In this document: positions 1 to 5,904 of the stretch, piece by piece
Layout of the letters: the number at the start of each line of letters is the position of its first letter
How positions within the stretch are numbered: the first letter of the stretch is position 1
Translations under genes and position numbers: made by a program
The notes under the pieces: model-generated
Databases searched by the model: none
What the model saw: only the letters and a program-made list of their open reading frames with translations
What the model was told of the DNA's origin: nothing
NCBI GenBank assembly: GCA_050258715.1
Contig: JBLMZH010000049.1
Coordinates: 1-10,408, forward strand
Source: JBLMZH01 sp050258715
GTDB lineage: Bacteria; Patescibacteriota; Doudnabacteria; UBA920; O2-02-FULL-48-8
DNA length: 10,408 nucleotides
Reading direction: 5' to 3'

Positions 1-114
1 TTTCCCGGAGCAGGCGACCTGAGAAAAAAATTATACGCCACAACAACAGCAGAGGGCGTGTCCCATATTGTGCGACGAGCCCTAAAGGACCCTCAAATTG
101 GGTCCATCCGCTAA
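1..114 (+). CDS. 3' end of an unidentified gene (partial)
   Basis: Frame 1 is open from the left edge to a TAA at 112-114 and gives the last 37 residues of a protein ending KDPQIGSIR. The tail looks soluble and basic, with no membrane segment. A strong hairpin terminator follows 16 nt after the stop, which fits a real gene end on this strand. I do not recognise the family. Caution is needed because frame 3 is also open to a TAG at 121-123 and one minus-strand frame is open across the stretch, so the choice of frame rests on the protein-like tail and on the position of the terminator. An inverted repeat GGACCC/GGGTCC (88-93 and 100-105) lies just before the stop. Confidence 0.35.
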   Translation, partial: FPGAGDLRKKLYATTTAEGVSHIVRRALKDPQIGSIR

Positions 115-130
115 GCCTTCAATAGGCATA

Positions 131-175
131 AAAAAACGGCACCCAAGAAATAAATTGCTTGAAGTGCCGTTTTTT
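131..175. terminator. Bidirectional rho-independent terminator
   Basis: A 12-bp stem pairs 131-142 (AAAAAACGGCAC) with 164-175 (GTGCCGTTTTTT). A small inner stem, CAAG 144-147 with CTTG 158-161, lies inside the loop. The A-tract and T-tract flank the GC core symmetrically, so it can stop transcripts from the plus-strand gene ending at 114 and from the minus-strand gene ending at 196. Confidence 0.9.
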
Positions 176-195
176 ACATTTCTGGCTTTGGTAAG

Positions 196-480
196 TTAAG
201 ACAACGGATGCCGGGCGCTGACAATGGTCAATTCGGGGAAAGTGCGAATAGTTTTAAACCCGCAGTCGAGTTCGATCTCTGCGATGTCGCCGCTGAACGC
301 ATCGCCCCATTTCCTGACGACCTTGCCACGGTATCGGAACGGTCCGACCTGGCATGTGACCTGATCTCCCAAAGCGAGCAGGTTGAGGTCGTCGAAGGGA
401 GTTCCATCCTCAGGCAAGCCTGCGACTGAGACCAGGTGCCCCTCAGGCCCGGCTTCGAATCCTTTTGTAGAGCCTATCAT
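196..480 (-). CDS. Orphan 94-aa hypothetical protein
   Basis: I do not recognise a family. The protein is soluble, 94 aa, with no signal peptide or membrane helix. Residues about 36-88 look like a small beta-rich fold: LGDQVTCQVGPFRYRGKVV followed by an acidic strand and FKTIRTF. This recalls SH3-like or KOW-type barrels, but only as a general impression. The start is well supported, because a strong Shine-Dalgarno AAGGAGGA ends 4 nt before the ATG, and a plausible -35/-10 pair lies 27 nt further up. The downstream terminator at 131-175 closes a single-gene transcript. The coding part is clearly more GC-rich than the AT-rich 470-bp gap upstream of it, and the neighbours give no functional hint. 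The plus-strand reading over the same bases (208-429) lacks a ribosome site and is rejected. Confidence 0.75.
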   Translation of the reverse strand: MIGSTKGFEAGPEGHLVSVAGLPEDGTPFDDLNLLALGDQVTCQVGPFRYRGKVVRKWGDAFSGDIAEIELDCGFKTIRTFPELTIVSARHPLS

Positions 481-506
481 GCTTCCTCCTTAAAAGTTGG
501 ACATAA

Positions 507-535
507 ACTGTATCTATTCTAATCATTAGTGGCAA
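507..535 (-). promoter_or_regulatory. Promoter of the 94-aa orphan gene
   Basis: On the minus strand, TTGCCA (530-535; 5 of 6 to TTGACA) is followed after exactly 17 nt by TACAGT (507-512; 4 of 6 to TATAAT). The expected transcript start lies near position 500, giving a leader of about 20 nt that contains the strong Shine-Dalgarno at 483-490. Confidence 0.55.
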
Positions 536-669
536 ATTTGATTTATAAGAGCCCTTACTTGGAAAGATGAGGGAATGGATCATCTATGAAAGTAAATGCT
601 TGGTTAAAGCGTATGGAAAGGAATAAATAGGGAAGGGATGATTTCTTCTTAAAAAACAACAAATACTAG
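536..669. other. Intergenic stretch without a supported gene
   Basis: This is AT-rich and has no protein gene I can support. A 14-codon plus-strand ORF (586-630, MKVNAWLKRMERNK) has no well-placed ribosome site and is probably chance. A weak plus-strand promoter, TTGGTT (600-605), 18 nt, TAAATA (624-629), could drive the structured RNA candidate that follows. The match is poor and I give it little weight. Confidence 0.4.
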
Positions 670-829
670 GAATCAAAGGAAATAATAACCTCGTCGCACA
701 AGATAGCTTTTGCGACACATATAATATTTTAATCAGCTTTCAAAGGGCTTTTAACGGGGCCCTCTTGAGGTTGTTAAGTTCTGTTCGGTTTGATTTGCCG
801 AACTGCATAAGCTAACCAAAAAGGTTAGT
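670..829 (+). ncRNA. Candidate structured non-coding RNA, unknown family
   Basis: Several helices fit together on the plus strand. A: 683-692 with 767-776, ten continuous pairs including one U-G. B: 693-698 with 711-716, then 700-702 with 707-709 closing an ATAG loop; it abuts helix A. C: 744-748 with 759-763, extended by U-G pairs 749-758 and 750-757. D: 783-788 with 798-803. E: 811-817 with 823-829, with an AAAAA loop and a terminal G-U. The loop of D (789-796) is complementary to 670-677 over eight positions (one G-U), which would make a pseudoknot enclosing A to C. The wobble pairs would be A-C mismatches on the other strand, so they point to the plus strand. I see no tRNA-like ends (tmRNA), no SRP or RNase P core sequence and no long 6S-type rod. 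Transcription could end at 887-917. The promoter is uncertain and the exact ends are unknown. Confidence 0.5.
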
Positions 830-886
830 CTGACTCGCCTAAAAAAAATATTAATTATTAATTAAAAAATATATTTTTTTAAAACA

Positions 887-917
887 AAAAACAGCGGACA
901 GATTGTCCGCCGTTTTT
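887..917. terminator. Bidirectional terminator after the M23 peptidase gene
   Basis: GCGGAC (894-899) pairs with GTCCGC (905-910) around an AGATT loop. After one mismatch the stem continues as A/T pairs (887-892 with 912-917). On the minus strand a long T-run follows, so it is the natural end of the M23 gene, whose stop lies about 40 nt upstream. On the plus strand five T follow, so it could also end the structured RNA candidate. Confidence 0.85.
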
Positions 918-923
918 CATCCC

Positions 924-942
924 ACTCCCCTATGGGGGGAGT
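924..942. other. Short GC-rich hairpin next to the M23 stop
   Basis: ACTCCCC (924-930) pairs with GGGGAGT (936-942) around a five-base loop. It sits between the M23 stop codon and its terminator and has no T-run of its own. It may protect the mRNA 3' end, which is a guess. Confidence 0.4.
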
Positions 943-957
943 CCTATTCAAAATAAT

Positions 958-2265
958 CTACTCAAGATAGTCGAAGGGGTTGTAGCTGTAGCCGTAGGGA
1001 ACCATGTAGTTGCCGTATTTGGTAACGGTTCCCGGAGAAACCCCGTATCCTTCAGCGTCAAAAACAGAGAAGTGGATGTGGTATCCGCGGCCAGGGCCAT
1101 AAAGCAAGGCGGTCGTGATCCCGGTGTTGCCTTCATAGCCGATCAAGTCCCCGCGCTTCAAAGTTTGGCCCTTCCTGACCTTAAAGCTGGACATGTGCCC
1201 GTATAAAGTTATGATTCCTCTCGAAATGCCGGACTTGGTTGTGATCGTGTGTTTCATCGTCACCCAATTGCCATAAGCGCCCTTGCCAGTGCCAGTGTCA
1301 GCGACAACACCGTCAGCCGCGGCATAGATCGGAGTGCCGGCAGCGGCCGCAATATCGATTCCGTTATGGAAAGTATATCCGAGCTTGGTAAATCCGGTAT
1401 TGCCGTAGCCCTGGGTCAAAGTGCCTTTCATCGGATAAGCGATCAAGCCTCTCATGGGAGGCAGCGTGCGGTCGCCCATGCGCTTCCTCAGTTCCAGCTC
1501 AAGTTCGCTGACTTCTCTTTGAACCTGGTCCTCAAGCGCCTGGTTTTCGGCCAACAATTTTTGATAAGCTTTTTCCTGGCCCTTGGTTTGGGTCAGCAAT
1601 TGCTGTTTGCCATTCTTCTGGCTGGTTAAACTGTCCTGCGTGATCTCCTGCTGCTGCTTCAGCTGATCGAGTTCGTCTTTTTGCTGTTTGAGCTGGACAT
1701 TCTTTTCCTCAAGCATGGACTTTAAAAGCTTGATCTGGTTGAGCGCGTCCTGGCTTCGTTCCTGAATGCTGCTCGCATACTGAAGCTTGTCCAAAAATTC
1801 CGTGAAATTATCATTTTCTAAAGCCACCTCAAGCGGCGACATTTGGTCAAGATCGTTGATGGAAACGATCAGCTCCCGAAGCACTTGTTTCTCCTTGGCA
1901 ATATCCGCCATAGCTTTCACGATCTGGTCAGTGGTTTCGGCAATATCCAGATTGGTGACGTCAATTTGGTTTGAAGTGGCCTCAAGCTGCGTCTCAGTTT
2001 CCTGAATTTCCAAATTAATGACCGTGATTTGGTTGTTCAGGGTCTTGGCCGCATTCTGCCGGTCCTTGATCTGCGACTGCAGGGCTTTTATCTTTTGGTT
2101 GATCTCATCGAGTTTCTTCTGTTTTTCCTGCTGCATCTGTTTTAGTTCATCGGTAGTTTGTCCAACAACGTTCGGCATTCCCGAAAAACCAAAAACCAGG
2201 GTGAGCGAGAGCAACCCGGCTAAAACAATCTGTTTATGATTGGCTTTTTGTTTCAATTTGATCAT
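958..2265 (-). CDS. Secreted coiled-coil M23 (LytM/EnvC-type) peptidoglycan endopeptidase
   Basis: The 435-aa protein has three parts. Residues 1-36 are a signal peptide or membrane anchor: a basic start (KLKQKANHK), then IVLAGLLSLTLVFGF, ending near VVGQ. Residues about 37-260 are a long, Gln/Lys/Glu-rich coiled coil, broken around 140-165 (SPLEVALENDNFTEFLDKL), a segment common in EnvC-like proteins. Residues about 272-430 are an M23 domain with H300-x3-D304, YGH357 and H396-I-H398. By family knowledge H300, D304 and H398 bind zinc, while H357 and H396 serve catalysis, so the enzyme looks active. It should cut peptide cross-links in the wall outside the membrane, during division or growth, with the coiled coil controlling access to the active site. 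GAAGG lies 7 nt before the ATG. The gene has its own promoter and terminator. Confidence 0.92.
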   Translation of the reverse strand: MIKLKQKANHKQIVLAGLLSLTLVFGFSGMPNVVGQTTDELKQMQQEKQKKLDEINQKIKALQSQIKDRQNAAKTLNNQITVINLEIQETETQLEATSNQIDVTNLDIAETTDQIVKAMADIAKEKQVLRELIVSINDLDQMSPLEVALENDNFTEFLDKLQYASSIQERSQDALNQIKLLKSMLEEKNVQLKQQKDELDQLKQQQEITQDSLTSQKNGKQQLLTQTKGQEKAYQKLLAENQALEDQVQREVSELELELRKRMGDRTLPPMRGLIAYPMKGTLTQGYGNTGFTKLGYTFHNGIDIAAAAGTPIYAAADGVVADTGTGKGAYGNWVTMKHTITTKSGISRGIITLYGHMSSFKVRKGQTLKRGDLIGYEGNTGITTALLYGPGRGYHIHFSVFDAEGYGVSPGTVTKYGNYMVPYGYSYNPFDYLE

Positions 2266-2277
2266 TATTGTGCCTTC

Positions 2278-2306
2278 ATTTTACCAAATTTTGCCCTGCT
2301 TGTAAA
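2278..2306 (-). promoter_or_regulatory. Promoter of the M23 peptidase gene
   Basis: On the minus strand, TTTACA (2301-2306; 5 of 6) is followed after 17 nt by TAAAAT (2278-2283; 5 of 6). The ATG lies only 12 nt beyond the -10 box, so the transcript would have a leader of about 4-7 nt, and the GAAGG at 2273-2277 may not be transcribed. A perfect TTGACA overlaps at 2307-2312, but its 23-nt distance from the -10 box is too long. Confidence 0.6.
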
Positions 2307-2346
2307 TGTCAAGATCTTTAAGGCTCGCCCTCCTTTCGATTAAACG

Positions 2347-2381
2347 AAAAAATCGCCGGGGAATAACGCCGGAGACTTTTT
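2347..2381 (-). terminator. Terminator of the thpR-HAD/WecG-gltX operon
   Basis: Nine nt after the gltX stop on the minus strand, CCGG (2369-2372) pairs with CCGG (2356-2359). The outer stem has two mismatches (2351-2355 with 2373-2377), is flanked by A/T pairs, and ends in a run of six T on the minus strand (2347-2352). The core is weaker than in the other terminators of the window. Confidence 0.6.
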
Positions 2382-2389
2382 CTGTACTT

Positions 2390-3880
2390 TTATAAGGAGT
2401 CGATGGCTTTTTTAAGCCGGCTTTCGACCAGTTCTTTGCCATTAGGCAAGGCTCCGAAGGCGTCCATGATATCAAAGGGCCCGGGACTGGCATCAAGCCC
2501 GCTTAAACTGACGCGCAGCGGCCAAAGCACTTCGCCGTTGGTCAAAGCGCTGTCCGCGATGAATTTTTTCACTAAGACCTCTAGCTTTGAAGCCTCAAAG
2601 TCTTCAAAGGGGATAAGCTTGAGAAAATCCAAAAGATTGGCAAGATTTTGTTTGATTTTTTTTGCGTCCGTTTTTTTCCAGACCAGAAGCGAAGGGTCGT
2701 ATTCGGGGGACTTGAAAAAGTACCCTACCCTATCCCCTATTTCAGAAAGTTTCTTCAGGCGCTCCTGTTCCAGCTTTATTATTTTTTTCAAAAAGCTGCG
2801 CGGCACGTCATCCACCGGAAGATTTGAATTTTTCAGAAAGGGGATCGTCTTTTCCAAAAGTTCTTCGATATCCATTCTTCTTATGTAAAGCCCGTTGATC
2901 CATTCCAGCTTCTCAAGATCGAACACGGCTCCGGCCTTGTTTATTTGCTTCAGCGAAAATGCCTTTACCAATTCCTCCAAAGAAAACACTTCCTGCTCGG
3001 TTCCAGGGTTCCATCCAAGCAAGGCCACGAAATTAAGAAGCGCTTCCGGCAAATAACCTCTGGCCAAAAAATCCTTTACCGCCACGTCCCCTTCGCGCTT
3101 GGATAATTTTTTATGAGTCTTGGAAAGCAAAAGCGGCAGGTGCACGAACTTGGGCGACTCCCAGCCGAGGGCGGAATAAAGGAGAATATGCTTGGGCGTG
3201 GAAGGAATCCATTCGTCCCCTCTTATGACATGGGTAATTTCCATCAAGTGATCGTCAACGACAACGGCCAAATGGTAAGTCGGAAAACCGTCGGATTTAA
3301 TCAGGACCTGATCGTCAAGATCATTAGTGGAGATCGAAATTTCGCCGTGCACTAAATCGGTAAACCGGATGGCCTGATCTTTGGGCACGTTCAGGCGGAT
3401 GACGTGAGACGTTCCTGTTTTTATGAGTTCCGCCGCTTCGTCTTTTTTCAGAGCCAAGCAATGCTTATCGTATTTCGGCGGGAGTTTCGAGGCTTCCTGC
3501 GATTTCCTTAATTCTTCCAGTCTTTCGGTCGAACAAAAACAAGGATAAGCAAAGCCCTTTGCCACGAGCTCTTGAGCATACTTTCTGTAAAGAGCAAGCC
3601 TCTCTGATTGAAAATACGGGCCCTTGTCCCCTTTCTCAACAACCTTGCCATTTTTCAAGTACGGACCCTCGTCCGGATCCAGACTGAAATCATGGAGCGT
3701 TTCAATAATGTTTTCAGTAGCACCCTCAACCAGGCGCGCGCGGTCCGTATCTTCGATGCGCAAAATAAACTTGCCGTCTTGCTGTCTGGCAAGCAAAAAA
3801 TTGTAAAGCGCCGTGCGCAGCCCGCCAATGTGCAAAAATCCGGTCGGACTCGGAGCCATTCTTACCCTAATTTCTGACAT
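2390..3880 (-). CDS. gltX: Glutamate-tRNA ligase
   Basis: This class I aminoacyl-tRNA synthetase charges tRNA with glutamate in the cytoplasm. At 496 aa it has normal length. The Rossmann domain starts with PSPTGFLHIGG (HIGH motif as HIGG, 17-20) and carries the second signature as KLSKR (258-262). RIEDTDRAR (41-49) and GDEWIPSTPKH (221-231) are typical GluRS segments. CFC at 114-116, with Y137 and C141, forms the likely zinc site. Residues about 320-496 are the anticodon-binding helical part. No glutaminyl-tRNA ligase is in view, and in many such bacteria GltX also misacylates tRNA-Gln for GatCAB, but that cannot be decided here. TAAGG, 8 nt before the ATG, overlaps the stop of the upstream gene, which suggests translational coupling. 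It is the last gene of its operon. Confidence 0.97.
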   Translation of the reverse strand: MSEIRVRMAPSPTGFLHIGGLRTALYNFLLARQQDGKFILRIEDTDRARLVEGATENIIETLHDFSLDPDEGPYLKNGKVVEKGDKGPYFQSERLALYRKYAQELVAKGFAYPCFCSTERLEELRKSQEASKLPPKYDKHCLALKKDEAAELIKTGTSHVIRLNVPKDQAIRFTDLVHGEISISTNDLDDQVLIKSDGFPTYHLAVVVDDHLMEITHVIRGDEWIPSTPKHILLYSALGWESPKFVHLPLLLSKTHKKLSKREGDVAVKDFLARGYLPEALLNFVALLGWNPGTEQEVFSLEELVKAFSLKQINKAGAVFDLEKLEWINGLYIRRMDIEELLEKTIPFLKNSNLPVDDVPRSFLKKIIKLEQERLKKLSEIGDRVGYFFKSPEYDPSLLVWKKTDAKKIKQNLANLLDFLKLIPFEDFEASKLEVLVKKFIADSALTNGEVLWPLRVSLSGLDASPGPFDIMDAFGALPNGKELVESRLKKAIDSL

Positions 3881-3890
3881 AAAAAAAGCC

Positions 3891-5306
3891 TTACTTGTTT
3901 AATGACAGTTTATAACGAAACACAAAAAATATAAAACCCGGCAAAGCGTTCATCATTCGTTTAAGCCGCCAAGGCTGGGTGACGAGGCGCCAAAGCCATT
4001 CCAGTCCGAGAGCGTGAAAAGCGGGCGGGCTGGCCCTCCGCTTTCCGGCCAAATAGTCAAAAGTGCCGCCTAAGCCCATGGCCACTTTTACGTTCAACTT
4101 GTTTAAATTTTGTTTAAGCCATAATTCCTGCTGGGGCGGTTGGTAAGCTATAAGCAGGATGTCTGCACTTGACGCCTTGATCCGGTCCACCAATGATTGA
4201 TCGAACTTCGCTCCGGACAGAGCGAGACTGACCTTAAGCTGCGGAAATTTTTCTTGAAGTTTTTTAGCGGCTTCTTCCGCGACTTTGTCAAAACCGCCAA
4301 CGAGCCCCAGGCTAAAATTGTTTTTGGCACAAAGTCCGGCTATGTCCCAGACGAAACGGCTGCCGCTGATCTGTTCTTTGATTACGGTTCGGCAATAGCT
4401 GGGGTAAAAGATCAAAGACGTCAGAGTTAATTTAAGCTGAAACACGGCCTGAAGAGTCTTTAAAAATTTTGAACTAAAGGTTAAGGGCAGGGATAAAAAT
4501 TTTGCGGCCCACAAAATTCCAACACCGTCAGGCAAAGAAAGATCGGCCGAATTTAAAGCATCGCGATATTCGGAATTGAAGCGGGCAAAGACCACGAATT
4601 CGGAATAGACCGTGGTCACCAAATGCGGCTTGCCTGAAGCAACAAAAGATTCGATCTTGGAAAGGGCCTCCTGTTTTGTGATGTTGTCAACATTTACCCC
4701 GGCAACATCAATCTTTTTATCGACAAGGCCTCGAATGATTCTTTCAAGCTCTTCCTCGTTCTTAAACTTATAAGCCGGCATCCCCACGGATTTTGCAGCA
4801 TCAATATTCTTGTCCTGGTCGTCAAAAAATAAACACTCTTCCGCTCGAAGGTTATTTTCGCGCAAGATCAGTTTCCACGCTTCGGGGTTCGGCTTGATAA
4901 AACCCGTTTGCCAGGAATAGTAGGCCTTGTCCACGACCTCGTGGATCCAGGCGTATCCGCCGTAAAAATCCGAACGCTCGCGGTAATTGTTCGAGAGGAC
5001 AAAAACTTTGATATTTGAGGCCTTGAGGCGCCTTGCCAGGTCAATCATTTTTTCAGATGCGCGGTCTTCCTTAAAAACATATTTCAAAAATTCCTGTTCT
5101 TTGAGCTTAATCCCCCATTCGTTCAAGGCCGGCTGCCAACAGCCGTAAAATCCCGGGCCGTCCGGTTTCCTGACCTCGTCCATGACCTTTGTCAGGCGCG
5201 GAACAAAAATTTCTTTCTGCACTCCGAAATCCGAAAAGAACCGGTCGCTCAAATAGGGCGCCTGGATGAATATGCCGTTGAGGTCAAAAATTACAGCCTT
5301 GATCAT
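3891..5306 (-). CDS. HAD-family hydrolase fused to WecG/TagA/CpsF glycosyltransferase
   Basis: One 471-aa frame carries two enzymes. Residues 1-about 195 are a HAD domain: FDLNG (D8 nucleophile, N10 in place of the usual acid/base Asp), LSNN (S105), K138 in IKPNPEAW, and FFDDQDKN (D162, D163). Residues about 200-470 are a WecG/TagA/CpsF domain: VNVDNIT, TTVYSEFVVFAR, SLPDGVG (D260), GLVGG, then GLGGTFDYLAGKRR and LGLEWLWRL with a basic C-terminus. This family moves N-acetylmannosamine-type sugars onto lipid-linked carriers at the inner membrane face, for surface polymers. About 35 extra residues (275-310) lie after the PDG motif. N10 leaves phosphatase activity uncertain. The ATG follows the thpR stop directly (TAAATG), and gltX follows 10 nt after the gene ends. 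No strong ribosome site is visible, so coupling to thpR translation is likely. Substrates cannot be read from the sequence. Confidence 0.9.
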   Translation of the reverse strand: MIKAVIFDLNGIFIQAPYLSDRFFSDFGVQKEIFVPRLTKVMDEVRKPDGPGFYGCWQPALNEWGIKLKEQEFLKYVFKEDRASEKMIDLARRLKASNIKVFVLSNNYRERSDFYGGYAWIHEVVDKAYYSWQTGFIKPNPEAWKLILRENNLRAEECLFFDDQDKNIDAAKSVGMPAYKFKNEEELERIIRGLVDKKIDVAGVNVDNITKQEALSKIESFVASGKPHLVTTVYSEFVVFARFNSEYRDALNSADLSLPDGVGILWAAKFLSLPLTFSSKFLKTLQAVFQLKLTLTSLIFYPSYCRTVIKEQISGSRFVWDIAGLCAKNNFSLGLVGGFDKVAEEAAKKLQEKFPQLKVSLALSGAKFDQSLVDRIKASSADILLIAYQPPQQELWLKQNLNKLNVKVAMGLGGTFDYLAGKRRASPPAFHALGLEWLWRLVTQPWRLKRMMNALPGFIFFVFRYKLSLNK

Positions 5307-5837
5307 TTAAATCAGCTTCGCTTCGATTAAAGGAATATGCTGCGCGTGGTGCAAAAGCAGTTTGCTTTCATAAAGCACGGCCGAGGTTGCAAGAAAATCG
5401 AGCTTCTTCAATTCCTGATTGGGGAAATGTTCGAGCTTCCGCTCGGGATGCATGATCTTGTCCATGTGCAAATTCGTCAGCTTAACGTGCGGATAATAAA
5501 TGCGCTCTTGCATGTCAAACCCTGCGGCAATAAACGCCCGGTTGAGTGTAGCCTGCAAGGACTTCAAGGGTTCATTGGGGCGAAGAGTGATGTGTATCTG
5601 CTGGCGAAATTGCGTGACGCGGTCGAACTCAATAGGAAAGCCTTTTTGACCCGTCATGGTCTCTTGGAAAATCAATTTTACCCGCTCCACTTCCTCGTCG
5701 GTCAGCTCCCCAAAAAAATTCAGAGTGACGTGGAGGTTGCTCGTATTGATGTAAGGCACTGAAAGACGGCCGCGAAAAACTTCAGTCGCGGCTTGCTTTA
5801 AAGAAGCGGGAAGAGGAATTGCCGTGAACAGCCTCAT
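5307..5837 (-). CDS. thpR: 2H phosphoesterase, RNA 2',3'-cyclic phosphodiesterase (ThpR/LigT family)
   Basis: The 176-aa length is typical of the family. It begins MRLFTAIPLP, as most ThpR proteins do (R-x-F-x-A-I-x-L-P). The first catalytic motif is intact: LHVTLNFFG, with H36 and T38. The second motif reads YPHVKL, with H117 present but K119 where Thr or Ser is expected. Family members open 2',3'-cyclic phosphates at RNA ends to 2'-phosphates and can join tRNA half-molecules in vitro. With the K119 change the activity is less certain. The protein is cytoplasmic, with no signal or membrane segment. It is the first gene of the operon, read from an extended -10 promoter, and has only a weak ribosome site, GGA 14 nt before the ATG. 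Its stop abuts the start of the HAD-WecG gene. Confidence 0.87.
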   Translation of the reverse strand: MRLFTAIPLPASLKQAATEVFRGRLSVPYINTSNLHVTLNFFGELTDEEVERVKLIFQETMTGQKGFPIEFDRVTQFRQQIHITLRPNEPLKSLQATLNRAFIAAGFDMQERIYYPHVKLTNLHMDKIMHPERKLEHFPNQELKKLDFLATSAVLYESKLLLHHAQHIPLIEAKLI

Positions 5838-5866
5838 AAATTAGGCAAATATCCAATAAAATAGCC

Positions 5867-5895
5867 TTTAAATTATACCATAAATCTGATAAAAT
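5867..5895 (+). promoter_or_regulatory. Promoter of the 86-aa gene-def-fmt-ATPase operon
   Basis: TTTAAA (5867-5872; 4 of 6) is followed after 17 nt by TAAAAT (5890-5895), which carries a TGn extension (5887-5889). The ATG at 5905 is 9 nt beyond the -10 box, so the mRNA would begin 1-4 nt before the start codon, and no ribosome site is present. It overlaps the thpR promoter on the other strand. Confidence 0.65.
5872..5880 (-). promoter_or_regulatory. Extended -10 promoter of the thpR operon
   Basis: On the minus strand this reads TGGTATAAT: a perfect -10 box (5872-5877) with the TGn extension. No good -35 lies at 16-18 nt, as expected for an extended -10 promoter. The predicted start near 5865 leaves a leader of about 28 nt before the thpR ATG. 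Confidence 0.7.
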
Positions 5896-5904
5896 AACCT
5901 TACG

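Noticed and set aside
88..112. T-arm-like hairpin GGACCC/GGGTCC with a 7-base loop, suggesting a tRNA 3' half
   Set aside because: The loop lacks the TTC core, and the following seven bases have no matching acceptor strand in the visible part.
586..630. 14-codon ORF MKVNAWLKRMERNK
   Set aside because: No well-spaced ribosome site, no downstream gene to regulate on this strand, and it does not look like a tmRNA tag.
68..701. 12-bp inverted match between 68-79 and 690-701 (CTCGTCGCACAA)
   Set aside because: A few matches of this length are expected by chance within 10 kb, and no longer pairing extends from it.
640..813. A plus-strand frame open for about 57 codons across the structured RNA candidate
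   Set aside because: It has no ATG or GTG start near its beginning and no ribosome site, and the same bases are better explained by the helices.
670..830. tmRNA, because TAATAACCTC resembles the stop region after a tmRNA tag
   Set aside because: No alanine-rich tag before it and no tRNA-like acceptor or T-arm at either end of the gap.
948..1136. Minus-strand 62-aa frame and similar overlapping frames within gltX, fmt and the ATPase gene
   Set aside because: They are out-of-frame shadows of well-supported genes, without ribosome sites or recognisable domains.
2328..2336. Perfect AAAGGAGGG on the minus strand between gltX and the M23 gene
   Set aside because: No start codon lies within 4-12 nt; the nearest TTG is about 16 nt away and opens only a 14-codon frame. 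It also lies upstream of the predicted promoter.
5595..5610. A further HxTL sequence in ThpR (H82-T84) as the second catalytic motif
   Set aside because: It lies in the middle beta-strand region of the family, while the YPHVKL segment is at the normal place of the second motif.
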